Assembly (NCBI RefSeq): GCF_900114355.1
Contig: NZ_FOSS01000008.1
Span: forward strand, 1 to 64,000
Length of the DNA stretch: 64,000 nucleotides
Origin: Lysobacter sp. cf310
GTDB lineage: Bacteria; Pseudomonadota; Gammaproteobacteria; Xanthomonadales; Xanthomonadaceae
Direction of reading: 5' to 3'
The translations under genes were made by a program, and so were the position numbers. A model generated the notes under the pieces. The model saw only the letters and a list, made by a program, of their open reading frames with translations. It was not told where the DNA came from and did not search any database. This document shows positions 37,346 to 45,403 of the stretch, piece by piece; the stretch's first letter is position 1; the number at the start of each line of letters is the position of its first letter.

Positions 37346-38461
37346 TCACAGGTGCAGGGCCTGCCGCAGGCGCACCAGCCAGCCGCGGTCGCGGGCGATC
37401 GGCCGGCCCGCCTGCCAAAGACGCAGGTCGTCGGCGAAGGCGACCATGTCCGCGTAGCCGCCGCGCGAGGCCATGGCCCGGCCGACGATGGCGGCGAGGT
37501 CGCCGCCGAGCGCGCGCGCGAGTGCGCGGTTGTCGTCCAGGCTGCGGCGCTGGGCGATGCCGATCGGGGCGTCGATCAAGGCCAGCGCCATGCTGGGCGC
37601 CGCGTCGGGTTTGGCGGGCAGCGGCGCGCGGCCGCACAACAGCCGGAACGCGACCGCGGCGAGGGCGCGCACGTCGGCGCCGATGGCGATGCGGTCGGCG
37701 TCCGGCGGCGTGGGCTCGGCGTCGAATAGCGAGCCGGAGCGGGCTGCGGCGGGTAGGCCGAAGCCGATCAGTTGCAGTTGCCCGGTTTCGTCCATCAGCA
37801 GGTTGCAGGCGGCCACCTGGCGGTGGCGCACGCCGTGGGCGTGCGCGTAGGCCAGCGCGTCGCAGGCGCGGATCAACAACTCGACCCGCTGCGCCACCGG
37901 CAGACGGTGCGCGTCGCACCAGGCGTCGATGGCCTGACCGTCGACGGGGCGGGTCGCGAGCCAGGGATGCCCGTCGCCGTCGATGCCGGCGTCCAGGGTG
38001 GTGACGATGCCCGGATGGCGCAGGGCGACCAGGCGCCGCCGCTCGGACAGGAAGGCGCCGATCGCATGCGGCTCGCGCAGGCGCGGGTGCAGACAGTCCA
38101 ACACCACCTGCTGGCGATAGCGGCCGTCGTCGCGATAGGCGAGGTAGCGACGGCTGCCGCAGCCGTCGGCGAGGGCGTGATCGATGCGCCAGGCGCCCAG
38201 GCGCTCGCCGATGCGCGGATCGGCTGGGTCGGCGTTCGCGTGTTCGGGCGAGGCCAGCACCGCCAGGTGGGCCACCAGTCCGCTGGGCAGTTCGTCGTCC
38301 AGGGCGTGGTGGCAGCCGTCGGCGCGCAGCAGATGGGCCAGGGCCCCATGCAGGCGCGGATTGGCGTGGCGGAGCGATTGCAACCATTGCGCGCGTTGCG
38401 CGGCCGGCAGGTCGACGTAGTCGTCGAACAGGTCCAAGGCGCGAAGCTTGAGTTCGTCCAT
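37346..38461 (-). CDS. Kinase-like protein lacking catalytic residues (pseudokinase)
   Basis: 371 residues, homologous throughout to the first ~380 residues of the two Ser/Thr kinases in this window, including the N-terminal segment (ALDLFDDYVDLPAAQR). The key residues are replaced: VALKC of the homologues is VVLDC (Asp122 for Lys), HRDIKP is HRQVAA (Gln215 for the catalytic Asp), and DFG is GFG (Gly233). The glycine loop is also lost (ADGCGSRRYLAY). The alpha-C glutamate (FLSER) and Asn220 remain. It stops before the transmembrane helix and repeat region. It lies 124 bp downstream of kinase 2, probably in the same operon; a scaffold or inhibitor role is inferred. Start ATG 38461 aligns with the kinase starts. 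Confidence 0.85.
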   Translation of the reverse strand: MDELKLRALDLFDDYVDLPAAQRAQWLQSLRHANPRLHGALAHLLRADGCHHALDDELPSGLVAHLAVLASPEHANADPADPRIGERLGAWRIDHALADGCGSRRYLAYRDDGRYRQQVVLDCLHPRLREPHAIGAFLSERRRLVALRHPGIVTTLDAGIDGDGHPWLATRPVDGQAIDAWCDAHRLPVAQRVELLIRACDALAYAHAHGVRHRQVAACNLLMDETGQLQLIGFGLPAAARSGSLFDAEPTPPDADRIAIGADVRALAAVAFRLLCGRAPLPAKPDAAPSMALALIDAPIGIAQRRSLDDNRALARALGGDLAAIVGRAMASRGGYADMVAFADDLRLWQAGRPIARDRGWLVRLRQALHL

Positions 38462-38585
38462 GGGTGAGCGGTAAGGCCGGCGGTGGGCGCGGTTGCGCCT
38501 GACACAGCAGATATCGCGGCGAGGGGCGGAATCAGGGCATGTGCAGGACGCCGTTCGTCGCTGGAAACACCAATCTGCGACCCCG

Positions 38586-41500
38586 TTAGCGTTTCGCCCC
38601 GTTGGCGCCGGGGCGCGCCTTGCCCTTGTCGAGGGTTGCTGACAGATTTTGAGTGGATTTATGGCGCTCAAAAGCTGCGCCGCTTCCACAGTTCTGAGTG
38701 TGCCTCAAGGCCGCTGCCCTGAGTTCGTATTGTGGGATCCCCTGAGCGCGCGGGGCCGACAACATGGCGCCGTCGCGCAGGGCTGCCAGATAGGCGCGCG
38801 ACTCGCGGATAGCGGTGCCGTCCGGGCCTTGGCGGCGTAGGTCGTCATCCGCCGCTTGGGTCAGTAGCGCCGCGGCGTCGTCATCGCGGCAGGTCTCATA
38901 AGCGTAAAGCGCCCGATAGATGAAGCTCTCGTGTTCACCGGCACCGGCAAGGTCGCTGGAACTGTCTTGAACTGCCGCGAGTTGGCGTGCGAAATCGGCA
39001 TCGGCCTCGGCGCGATGCCCGAGCAGATAGGTCGCGGCCGTCCTGGTCTGGGTGACCAGCTTACTGAACAAATCGTCGGGTCCGTAGTAGCGATCGATGG
39101 CGACTTGGGTCTGGCGCAGCAGGGCTGCTGCGCGCGGCAGGTCGGATCTATGTCCATGGAGCATCAGCGCGCGCGCCAAGACGTAGGTTTCCCGTGCAGT
39201 AGGCAGGCCGGCTTCTTGCTTGAACTTCAGGTTTTGGGTCGACAGAGACAGCAGCTCGGCGGCATCTCCGGGCTGTTGCGCGCGCGGCGACAGGTTCAAC
39301 AGCCGGATCGACAGAGAGTTGCGCGCGCGTATCGTGATTTCGTGGCGCGGCCCCATGGTCTTGTCGCAGATGCGCAGTACCTCGCGCAGTTGAGCCACGC
39401 TGTCGCGGTTGTCGCTCGGCGCGGTGTAGGCCGTGAACATCAACGCCTGTGCGTAGTCGGGGTGCTCGCGGCCATAGGCGGCTTCGATCATGGATAGGCC
39501 GGCCTGCAGTTTCTGTCGCGCGATTACCTTGCTGCCCGCGTAGTACTGGGTGAAGCCGAGCAGGATCCATGCACGTCCGGTTTTGGGGTGCTGTTCGCCC
39601 AGCGTGTGGCGGCGGCTCGTGAGCAGGCGTTCGCTGAGCGCGGGATCGATGCGCTGGCTCTTACGCACCAGCATGAACAGTTCTTCTTCGCGGCCATCGT
39701 CGGCGAGCACGATATTCTTGGAGTCGGCGAGCGTGATCGCAGACAACAGGTCGGCCTGCGCCTCCTTGAAGCGCGACATGCGGGAGAGGTAGTTGCCGCG
39801 CCGGATCAATACCTGCGCCTGAAGCTCCTCGTTGCCGCGACCCAGCGCCTGCGCTTGCGCGAGCGCTTCATCCAGCGTGCGCACCGCTACCGGCGGGTGA
39901 CCCTGACCCCATTGCGCCTGAGCCAATTCAGCGCTGAAGTTGATCTTCTCGCGTCGCGCTGACGCATCGTTGCGATCCGCCAACTGAGCCAGGCGCGCCG
40001 TAGCCAAGCGAGTGGCTTCATCAAATTGCATGCGTGCATTGAGCATCGAGACCTGGGTCGCCGAGACGTAACCATCGTCGTCGCCGGTCCCGCCCAAGGC
40101 CTGCATAGCCTCATCGGCCAGGCCTTCCGCGTGTTTGTAGTCGCCGATCACCGCGTTGCTGCGCGCGAGCGTGGCCAGGCTGTGCGCGAGCAGCTGCGGG
40201 TGGTCGCTGAGCGACATCCGGCGCAGTTCCGCCTCGGTCTTGTTCAACAGGGCGCGCGAGGAAAACGGCGCGCTGCCCAGACCCGACAAGGTGGCGGTGC
40301 CCAGCGTGGAGGCGAACAGTTGGCCGACCGCGAGCGTCGCGCGCGCCTCGCGCGCGGCGCGCTGGCCCTGCCATAGGGTGATGCCGGTGCCGGCGATCAG
40401 GACCAGCAGCAGCGAAGCGGCCAGGCCGGTGGCGGCGCGGTTGCGGCGCATGAGCTTGCCCAGACGCGCCAGGCGGCCGAGCGGACGCGCCAGTACCGGC
40501 CGGTCTTCCTGCCAGCGGCGCAGGTCGGCGCCGAATTCGGCGGCGCTGGCGTAACGGTCCTGCGGTTGCGCGGCCACCGCCTTGAGCGCGATCGCGCTGA
40601 GGTCGCCGGCCAGCGCCCTGGCCAAGTCCGCGACGCTGCGCGCGCCGCGCTGTTGCGCCACCGATGCGGACGCGGGTGCCTGCAGCAGCAGGCGCTCCAT
40701 GGGCTCGGCGGCCGCCGAGCTCCAGCCGGGCATGAGCCCGTGCAGGCTGTGTCTGGGTGCGGGCCATTGCGCGCACAGCAACCGATAGGCGAGCACGCCC
40801 AGCGAATAGATGTCCACCGCGGGGCCGCGGCTGCCGTGTTGCAGGCTCTCCGGCGCGCTGTAGTCGGGCGTGGCCGCGAGTTTCGGGTCGGCCGGTGCCG
40901 TGCCGGTGAACAGCGAGGAGATGCCGAAGTCGACCAGATGCAGATGACCGTCGGGCGTGACCAGCAGGTTGCCGGGCTTGATGTCGCCGTGCAGCACGCC
41001 TTGCGCATGCGCGTGCGCGAGCGCGTCGCAGGCCTGGACCAGCAGGCCCACGCGCGTGCGCAGGTCGGCGTTGCGGGCATCGCACCATTCGTCGATCGGG
41101 CTGCCGTCGACGTAGCGCATCGCGAACCAGGGCCGGCCCTCGCCGTCGAGGCCGCCGTCGACCAGGCTGGCGATGCCGGCATGGTCCAGGCGCGCGAGAT
41201 GGTGGCGTTCGTCGAGGAAGGCGGCGACCAGTTCGGCCGAGACCAGTTCGTTGCGGATGCACTTGAGCGCGACGCGCTGCTGGTAGTGGCCATCGTCGCG
41301 ATGCGCTTCGTAGACCGCGCCCATGCCGCCGCGCGCGATCAGGCGTTGCAGACGCCAGGGGCCCAGGTGGCTGCCGATGCGCGACTGGTCGGCGCAGTCG
41401 GCGTCGTCGTCGAGCGGGTCCTCGGAGTTGGCGGGCTGCTTGTCGGCCAGGAAGTCCACCGCCGAGCGTTGCAGGATGCCCTCGTGTCCGGCGTCGGCGT

Positions 41501-41636
41501 CCAGCAGCGCGCGCAGGAGCGCGTGCAGCGGCGTATCGCTGCGCGCCAGCGACGCCAGGGCGCACTCGCGCGCGGCCGGCGGCATGGCCACGTACTCGTC
41601 GAACAATGTCAACGCACGCACGGACAAGGAGGTCAT
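38586..41636 (-). CDS. Transmembrane Ser/Thr protein kinase with C-terminal repeat region (kinase 2)
   Basis: 1016 residues, same architecture as kinase 1: N-terminal segment (ALTLFDEYVAMPPAAR), Hanks domain with GGMGAVYEAH, VALK (Lys125), HGDIKPGN (216-223) and DFG (236-238), one transmembrane helix (about 402-421), and a long tetratricopeptide-like sensor region to the C-terminus. The catalytic loop has Gly for the Arg of HRD, making it a non-RD kinase, but the catalytic Asp and Lys are intact. It starts 43 bp after the ECF sigma gene, so kinase and sigma are probably co-transcribed, and the sigma factor is the obvious candidate substrate. Confidence 0.92.
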   Translation of the reverse strand: MTSLSVRALTLFDEYVAMPPAARECALASLARSDTPLHALLRALLDADAGHEGILQRSAVDFLADKQPANSEDPLDDDADCADQSRIGSHLGPWRLQRLIARGGMGAVYEAHRDDGHYQQRVALKCIRNELVSAELVAAFLDERHHLARLDHAGIASLVDGGLDGEGRPWFAMRYVDGSPIDEWCDARNADLRTRVGLLVQACDALAHAHAQGVLHGDIKPGNLLVTPDGHLHLVDFGISSLFTGTAPADPKLAATPDYSAPESLQHGSRGPAVDIYSLGVLAYRLLCAQWPAPRHSLHGLMPGWSSAAAEPMERLLLQAPASASVAQQRGARSVADLARALAGDLSAIALKAVAAQPQDRYASAAEFGADLRRWQEDRPVLARPLGRLARLGKLMRRNRAATGLAASLLLVLIAGTGITLWQGQRAAREARATLAVGQLFASTLGTATLSGLGSAPFSSRALLNKTEAELRRMSLSDHPQLLAHSLATLARSNAVIGDYKHAEGLADEAMQALGGTGDDDGYVSATQVSMLNARMQFDEATRLATARLAQLADRNDASARREKINFSAELAQAQWGQGHPPVAVRTLDEALAQAQALGRGNEELQAQVLIRRGNYLSRMSRFKEAQADLLSAITLADSKNIVLADDGREEELFMLVRKSQRIDPALSERLLTSRRHTLGEQHPKTGRAWILLGFTQYYAGSKVIARQKLQAGLSMIEAAYGREHPDYAQALMFTAYTAPSDNRDSVAQLREVLRICDKTMGPRHEITIRARNSLSIRLLNLSPRAQQPGDAAELLSLSTQNLKFKQEAGLPTARETYVLARALMLHGHRSDLPRAAALLRQTQVAIDRYYGPDDLFSKLVTQTRTAATYLLGHRAEADADFARQLAAVQDSSSDLAGAGEHESFIYRALYAYETCRDDDAAALLTQAADDDLRRQGPDGTAIRESRAYLAALRDGAMLSAPRAQGIPQYELRAAALRHTQNCGSGAAFERHKSTQNLSATLDKGKARPGANGAKR

Positions 41637-41679
41637 GGCGATGTCGGCCAGGTCGGGCGTCCTGCGTTCGGTGATGTCT

Positions 41680-42333
41680 TCAGACCGAGTCGTCGTCCGT
41701 ATCGCCCGGGTCCAGCGATGCGGCGAGGAAGGCGCGCGCCTTGCGCCAGTCTCGCCGCACGGTACGCTCGGTGACGCCCAGCACCTGGGCGATCTCGCCT
41801 TCGCTCATGCCGGCGAAATAGCGCATCTCCACGACCTGACCCAGACGCGGATCGACCGCGGCCAGATCGGTGAGCGCGCGGTCGATCGCGACCAGTTGAT
41901 CCAGTTCGGGGTCGTAGGAGGGTTCCTGGACCGCATCGATTTCGCCGGGATGGTAATGCTCGGCGCGCTTGCTGGCTTGCAGCCGGCGCACTTCGTCCAG
42001 CACCGCGTAGCGCATCGCGCGCGACAGCACCGACAGCAGGTGCTGGCGATTGTTGAGGGTGACTTCGTCCTGATTGAGGCGCAGCCAGGTGCGGTTGATC
42101 AGCGAGGTCGGCGAACGTTCGCTGCCGCGCCAGCGCCGACGCAGGTGCAAGCCGGCGACCTTGTGCAGTTCCTGATACAGCAGGGAGTAGACGCGATCCC
42201 AGGCACCGGCCTGGCCGTTCTGGGCGGCCAGGATCAGCTGGGTGACGGAGTCCATGGTGTCGCAGCCGAATTCGAACCCGGACGGACTCGCGTCCGGGGC
42301 GCCCTGAACCGCTTCTTGGGCTTCGTGCGTCAT
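41680..42333 (-). CDS. ECF-type sigma factor (TIGR02999 / ECF43-like)
   Basis: 217 residues from the ATG at 42333. A sigma-2 region (LLYQELHKVAGLHLRRR, then SPTSLINRTWLRL and AMRYAVLDEVRRLQASKRAE) and a sigma-4 region with helix-turn-helix (GMSEGEIAQVLGVTERTVRRDWRKARAFL). The sigma-2.2 part lacks the acidic patch usual in ECF factors (SLINRTWLRL where others have an acidic cluster), a trait of the ECF43 group. ECF43 factors are commonly encoded with Ser/Thr kinases, and a Vibrio member is known to need kinase phosphorylation. No anti-sigma gene is present. ATG 42258 is an alternative start. The final residues are acidic (DPGDTDDD). Confidence 0.88.
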   Translation of the reverse strand: MTHEAQEAVQGAPDASPSGFEFGCDTMDSVTQLILAAQNGQAGAWDRVYSLLYQELHKVAGLHLRRRWRGSERSPTSLINRTWLRLNQDEVTLNNRQHLLSVLSRAMRYAVLDEVRRLQASKRAEHYHPGEIDAVQEPSYDPELDQLVAIDRALTDLAAVDPRLGQVVEMRYFAGMSEGEIAQVLGVTERTVRRDWRKARAFLAASLDPGDTDDDSV

Positions 42334-42377
42334 GGTCTCGAGTGTTTCCGAATACGAAAGTTGTGTCCTTGAGAACG

Positions 42378-42407
42378 ATAAATACGCCAAAGGCCGTCCA
42401 CTGTCGA
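42378..42407 (-). promoter_or_regulatory. Bipartite ECF-like promoter upstream of the sigma gene
   Basis: Minus strand: TCGACAG, 9 variable bases, TTTGGCGTATTTAT, ending 44 bp before the sigma ATG. Both blocks and the gap length match the element before kinase 1 (20307-20336), while the flanks differ. The simplest reading is an autoregulated promoter recognised by the sigma factor itself. Confidence 0.72.
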
Positions 42408-42691
42408 TTGTTGCGGCCGCAACCGATGGAGAGTGGTCAGGTTTCGCTAACAAGCGCGCCGAGATGCAGGGGAAAACCCCTACATTTTGTTAGTGATATG
42501 GCGTAGTTGCAGGCGGCGGTGGGGTCACGCTTTGCTGCGCCTGCAGGCCGTGCTTGGACATTTTCGGGGTGCCTTCCTGCCCGCCGACGAGCGGTGGCGG
42601 CCACGCCCGTCGCGCGCTGCCGGCGTGCGCGCGACGTTGGAGCTTGGCGCTCCGCCATATTGTGATTGCTGTCACATTTTTCTCGGCCCGC
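42408..42691. other. Intergenic region between thrC and the sigma gene
   Basis: About 280 bp with no supported gene; the thrC stop is at its left edge. No terminator with a U-run for thrC was found. Confidence 0.3.
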
Positions 42692-43987
42692 TCAGGCGGC
42701 CATGCTCGCCAGCCGCGCGCGCAGCGCCGCGTAGTCGGCGCGCAGGGGCTCGGCCGCGGCCGGGCGCGCCAAGGCCTCGGCCAGTGCCTGCGGCGGTGGC
42801 ACGGCATGGCCGACCAAGGGCTCGACGATGCTGTCGAACTTGGCCGGATGCGCGGTCGCGACCACCGCCCACGGCCGGGTATCGCCTTGCGCGCGCAGGC
42901 CTTCGAGCAGATGCAGGCCGGTGGCGGTGTGCGGGCAGGGCACGATGCCGTGGCGTTGCGGCGCGCGCCGGATGGTTTCTCCGATGGTGGCGTCGTCGAC
43001 CGCGGTGGCGGAAATCGCGGCGCGCAGTTGCGCGTCGCTGCCGAACCAATGGCGCAGGCGTTCGTAGTTGCTGGGCGCGCCGACGTCCATGGCGTTGGCG
43101 AGCGTGGCGCGGGTCGGCTGCGCGGCGTAGTCGGCGCCGGCGAAGTAGCGCGGCAAGGTGTCGTTGGCGTTGGTGGCCAGACGGATCTCGCCGATCGGCA
43201 GGCCCATGCGCTGGGCGACCAGCGCCGCGCAGGCGTTGCCGAGATTGCCGGTGGGCACGATGAAGTTGAGCGCGTCGCCGTGACGCGCATGGTGTTGGGC
43301 GGCGGCGTGGGCGTAGTAGGCGGCCTGCGGCAGCAGGCGACCCAGGCTGATGCTGTTGGCCGAGCTCAGCGACAGGGTCTCGCGCAGGGCCTGATCGGAC
43401 AGCGCCTGCTTGGCCAGGCGCTGGCAGGCGTCGAAATCGCCGTCGACGCGATAGGCCTGGACGTTGTCGCCCCAGCAGCCCAGGCCGTGGGCCTGACGCG
43501 GCGAGACGCGACCGTCGGGGTAGAGGATCAGCACGCGGAAACCCGGACGGCGATGGAAGGCGGCCGCGACCGCGGCGCCGGTGTCGCCGGAGGTCGCGAC
43601 CACGATGGTGGTCGCTGGCGCGTCCGGCGCGCGCAAGGCCGACAGCGCTTCGGCGAGGAAGCGCGCGGCGTAGTCCTTGAACGCGGCGGTGGGGCCGTGG
43701 AACAGCTCCAGCAGCAGATCGTCGGGCCGCGAGAGCGGGCGCAGCCGCGCGGCGAAGTCGTAGGCGCGGCGGCACAGCTCGGGCAGGCGTTCGCGCAGCG
43801 CGGAGTCGGCGAAGTAGGGCGCGAGCAGGGCCTGCGCGGTATCGGCGAGCGCGTCGCGCGCGGGCTGCGGCGGCAGCTGCGGCAAGGCTTCGGGTACGTA
43901 AAGACCGCCATCGGGCGCGAGTCCGGCCGAGAGCGCGGCGTCGATCGAGGTCGCGGGCGTCTGGCCGCGCGTGCTGTAGTAGTTCAT
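42692..43987 (-). CDS. thrC: Threonine synthase ThrC
   Basis: PLP enzyme converting O-phosphohomoserine to threonine. 431 residues starting MNYYSTRGQTPATSIDAALSAG; the long-form family signature is present, with the PLP lysine in HGPTAAFKDYAARFLAEAL and VVATSGDTGAAVAAAF. It ends the threonine pathway started by thrA and thrB upstream on the same strand, but is separated from thrB by 462 bp of repetitive DNA. A same-frame ORF extending upstream of the ATG runs into the repeats and is not coding. Confidence 0.95.
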   Translation of the reverse strand: MNYYSTRGQTPATSIDAALSAGLAPDGGLYVPEALPQLPPQPARDALADTAQALLAPYFADSALRERLPELCRRAYDFAARLRPLSRPDDLLLELFHGPTAAFKDYAARFLAEALSALRAPDAPATTIVVATSGDTGAAVAAAFHRRPGFRVLILYPDGRVSPRQAHGLGCWGDNVQAYRVDGDFDACQRLAKQALSDQALRETLSLSSANSISLGRLLPQAAYYAHAAAQHHARHGDALNFIVPTGNLGNACAALVAQRMGLPIGEIRLATNANDTLPRYFAGADYAAQPTRATLANAMDVGAPSNYERLRHWFGSDAQLRAAISATAVDDATIGETIRRAPQRHGIVPCPHTATGLHLLEGLRAQGDTRPWAVVATAHPAKFDSIVEPLVGHAVPPPQALAEALARPAAAEPLRADYAALRARLASMAA

Positions 43988-44021
43988 GGGCGGTCTCGGG
44001 ACGGGGCGGCTTGGCTGCCGA

Positions 44022-44263
44022 CGGCGGTCGAAGAGCAAATCCCCCTCGGTCCCCCTTTTGCAAAGGGGGAGGACCAACGGGTCCCTGGTGGGAAGGGAGA
44101 GGCGTGCGGCGGTGGACGACCAGCGGCGGTCGAAGAGCAAATCCCCCTCGGTCCCCCTTTTTCAAAGGGGGAAGACCAGCGGGCTTTTGCAAAGGGGGAG
44201 GACCAACGGCATTTTGCAAAGACGGAAGGCCAGCGGGCTTTTGCAAAGAGGGAGGACCAGCGG
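44022..44263. repeat. Repeat cluster, CCCCC-TTTTGCAAA-GGGGG type
   Basis: Two near-identical ~57-bp copies (44022-44080 and 44124-44180) share GGTCGAAGAGCAAATCCCCC and the palindromic core CCCCCTTTTGCAAAGGGGG. They are followed by three tandem ~27-bp partial copies (about 44183-44263; unit GCTTTTGCAAAGAGGGAGGA plus CCAGCGG). The cluster occupies the thrB-thrC gap. Confidence 0.85.
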
Positions 44264-44324
44264 GTCTTCAGCGCGATGGGAGATATGGGCGACGGCGCAA
44301 GACGAGGCGCGCGACGCCCTGCTG

Positions 44325-44357
44325 TTCCCCCCTTTGAAAAAGGGGGGCAGGGGGGAT
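44325..44357. repeat. Inverted relative of the CCCCC/GGGGG palindrome
   Basis: CCCCCCTTTGAAAAAGGGGGG followed by CAGGGGGGATTTGC. It belongs to the same family as the copies at 44022-44180 but in opposite orientation, and resembles 53656-53693. Confidence 0.75.
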
Positions 44358-44442
<85 letters not shown>

Positions 44443-44449
44443 TATCGCC

Positions 44450-45403
44450 TCACTCCTCACCGATCACCTCCGCGCGCGGCCCCGCCACCGGCGTCACGTA
44501 GGCGCGCGCGTCGTAGCCGGCGTCGGCGAAAGCTTCGCGCATCGGCGCCGCCGCGGCCTGCGCCTGCGCCCGGGACTCGAACCAGGCGAAACAGCTGGGT
44601 CCGGCGCCGGAGATGCTGGCGCCCAGCGCGCCCTGCGCGAGCGCGGCGGCCTTGACCGCGGCGAAGCCGGGGATCAGCGGCGCGCGGCGCGGTTCGACCA
44701 GCAGATCGACCAGGCCTTCGCGCAGCAGACTGGCGTCGCCGCGCTGCAGGCCGGTCAGGAACAGGGCCAGGTGCGCGCTCTGTTCGACCACGGTGTGCAG
44801 CGGATAGGGTTCGGCGAGTACGGCGCGCGCACGCCGCGTCTCCAGTACCTGGTCCGGATGCACGACCACCGCATGCAGCCACTCGGGTACGGCCAGCGGA
44901 ATCATGCGTGTGGCGGTGGCCATGACCACGCCGCCCAGCAGCATCGGCGCGACGTTGTCGCCATGGCGGCTGCCGCTGGACACCGACTCACCGTCCAGCG
45001 CGAATTCGTACAGCGCCTCGCGCGGCAGCGGCGCGTCCAGCAGCCCATTGGCGGCGACCACCGCGGCCACGCAGGACGCGGCCGAGCCGCCCAGGCCGGA
45101 GCCCAGCGGAATGCCTTTTTCCAGCTCCAACTCGAAGCCGTACGCCAAGCCGAGCTTGGCGCGCAGCGCGATCAGGGCCTGGCCGGCGGTATTGCGTGCG
45201 GCCTCCAGCGGCAGGCCGGCGGCGCCGGGGCTGTCGCCGCGGATCGCGGCGATGCGCACCGTCGGCTCGGCGATGCGCCGCACCACGGCGACATCGCGCG
45301 GGCCGTCGATGGAATGACCGAGCAGGTCGAAGCCGACCCCGATGTTGCCGACGCTGCCGGGCGCGAAGGCGCGCACGCGGGTAGGGGGTGTGGCAGCGCT
45401 CAT
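44450..45403 (-). CDS. thrB: Homoserine kinase ThrB
   Basis: GHMP-family kinase phosphorylating homoserine. 317 residues starting [22 protein letters not shown]. The ATP-binding motif [18 protein letters not shown], the C-terminal [15 protein letters not shown] and the family's typical length are all present. The start overlaps the thrA stop by 4 nt (ATGA), so translation is probably coupled. It is the second gene of thrL-thrA-thrB-(repeats)-thrC. Confidence 0.95.
   Translation of the reverse strand: MSAATPPTRVRAFAPGSVGNIGVGFDLLGHSIDGPRDVAVVRRIAEPTVRIAAIRGDSPGAAGLPLEAARNTAGQALIALRAKLGLAYGFELELEKGIPLGSGLGGSAASCVAAVVAANGLLDAPLPREALYEFALDGESVSSGSRHGDNVAPMLLGGVVMATATRMIPLAVPEWLHAVVVHPDQVLETRRARAVLAEPYPLHTVVEQSAHLALFLTGLQRGDASLLREGLVDLLVEPRRAPLIPGFAAVKAAALAQGALGASISGAGPSCFAWFESRAQAQAAAAPMREAFADAGYDARAYVTPVAGPRAEVIGEE

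Noticed and set aside
44022-44263. Possible CRISPR array between thrB and thrC
   Set aside because: The units are of uneven length (57 and 27 bp) with no unique spacers and no cas genes nearby; they are palindromic intergenic repeats.
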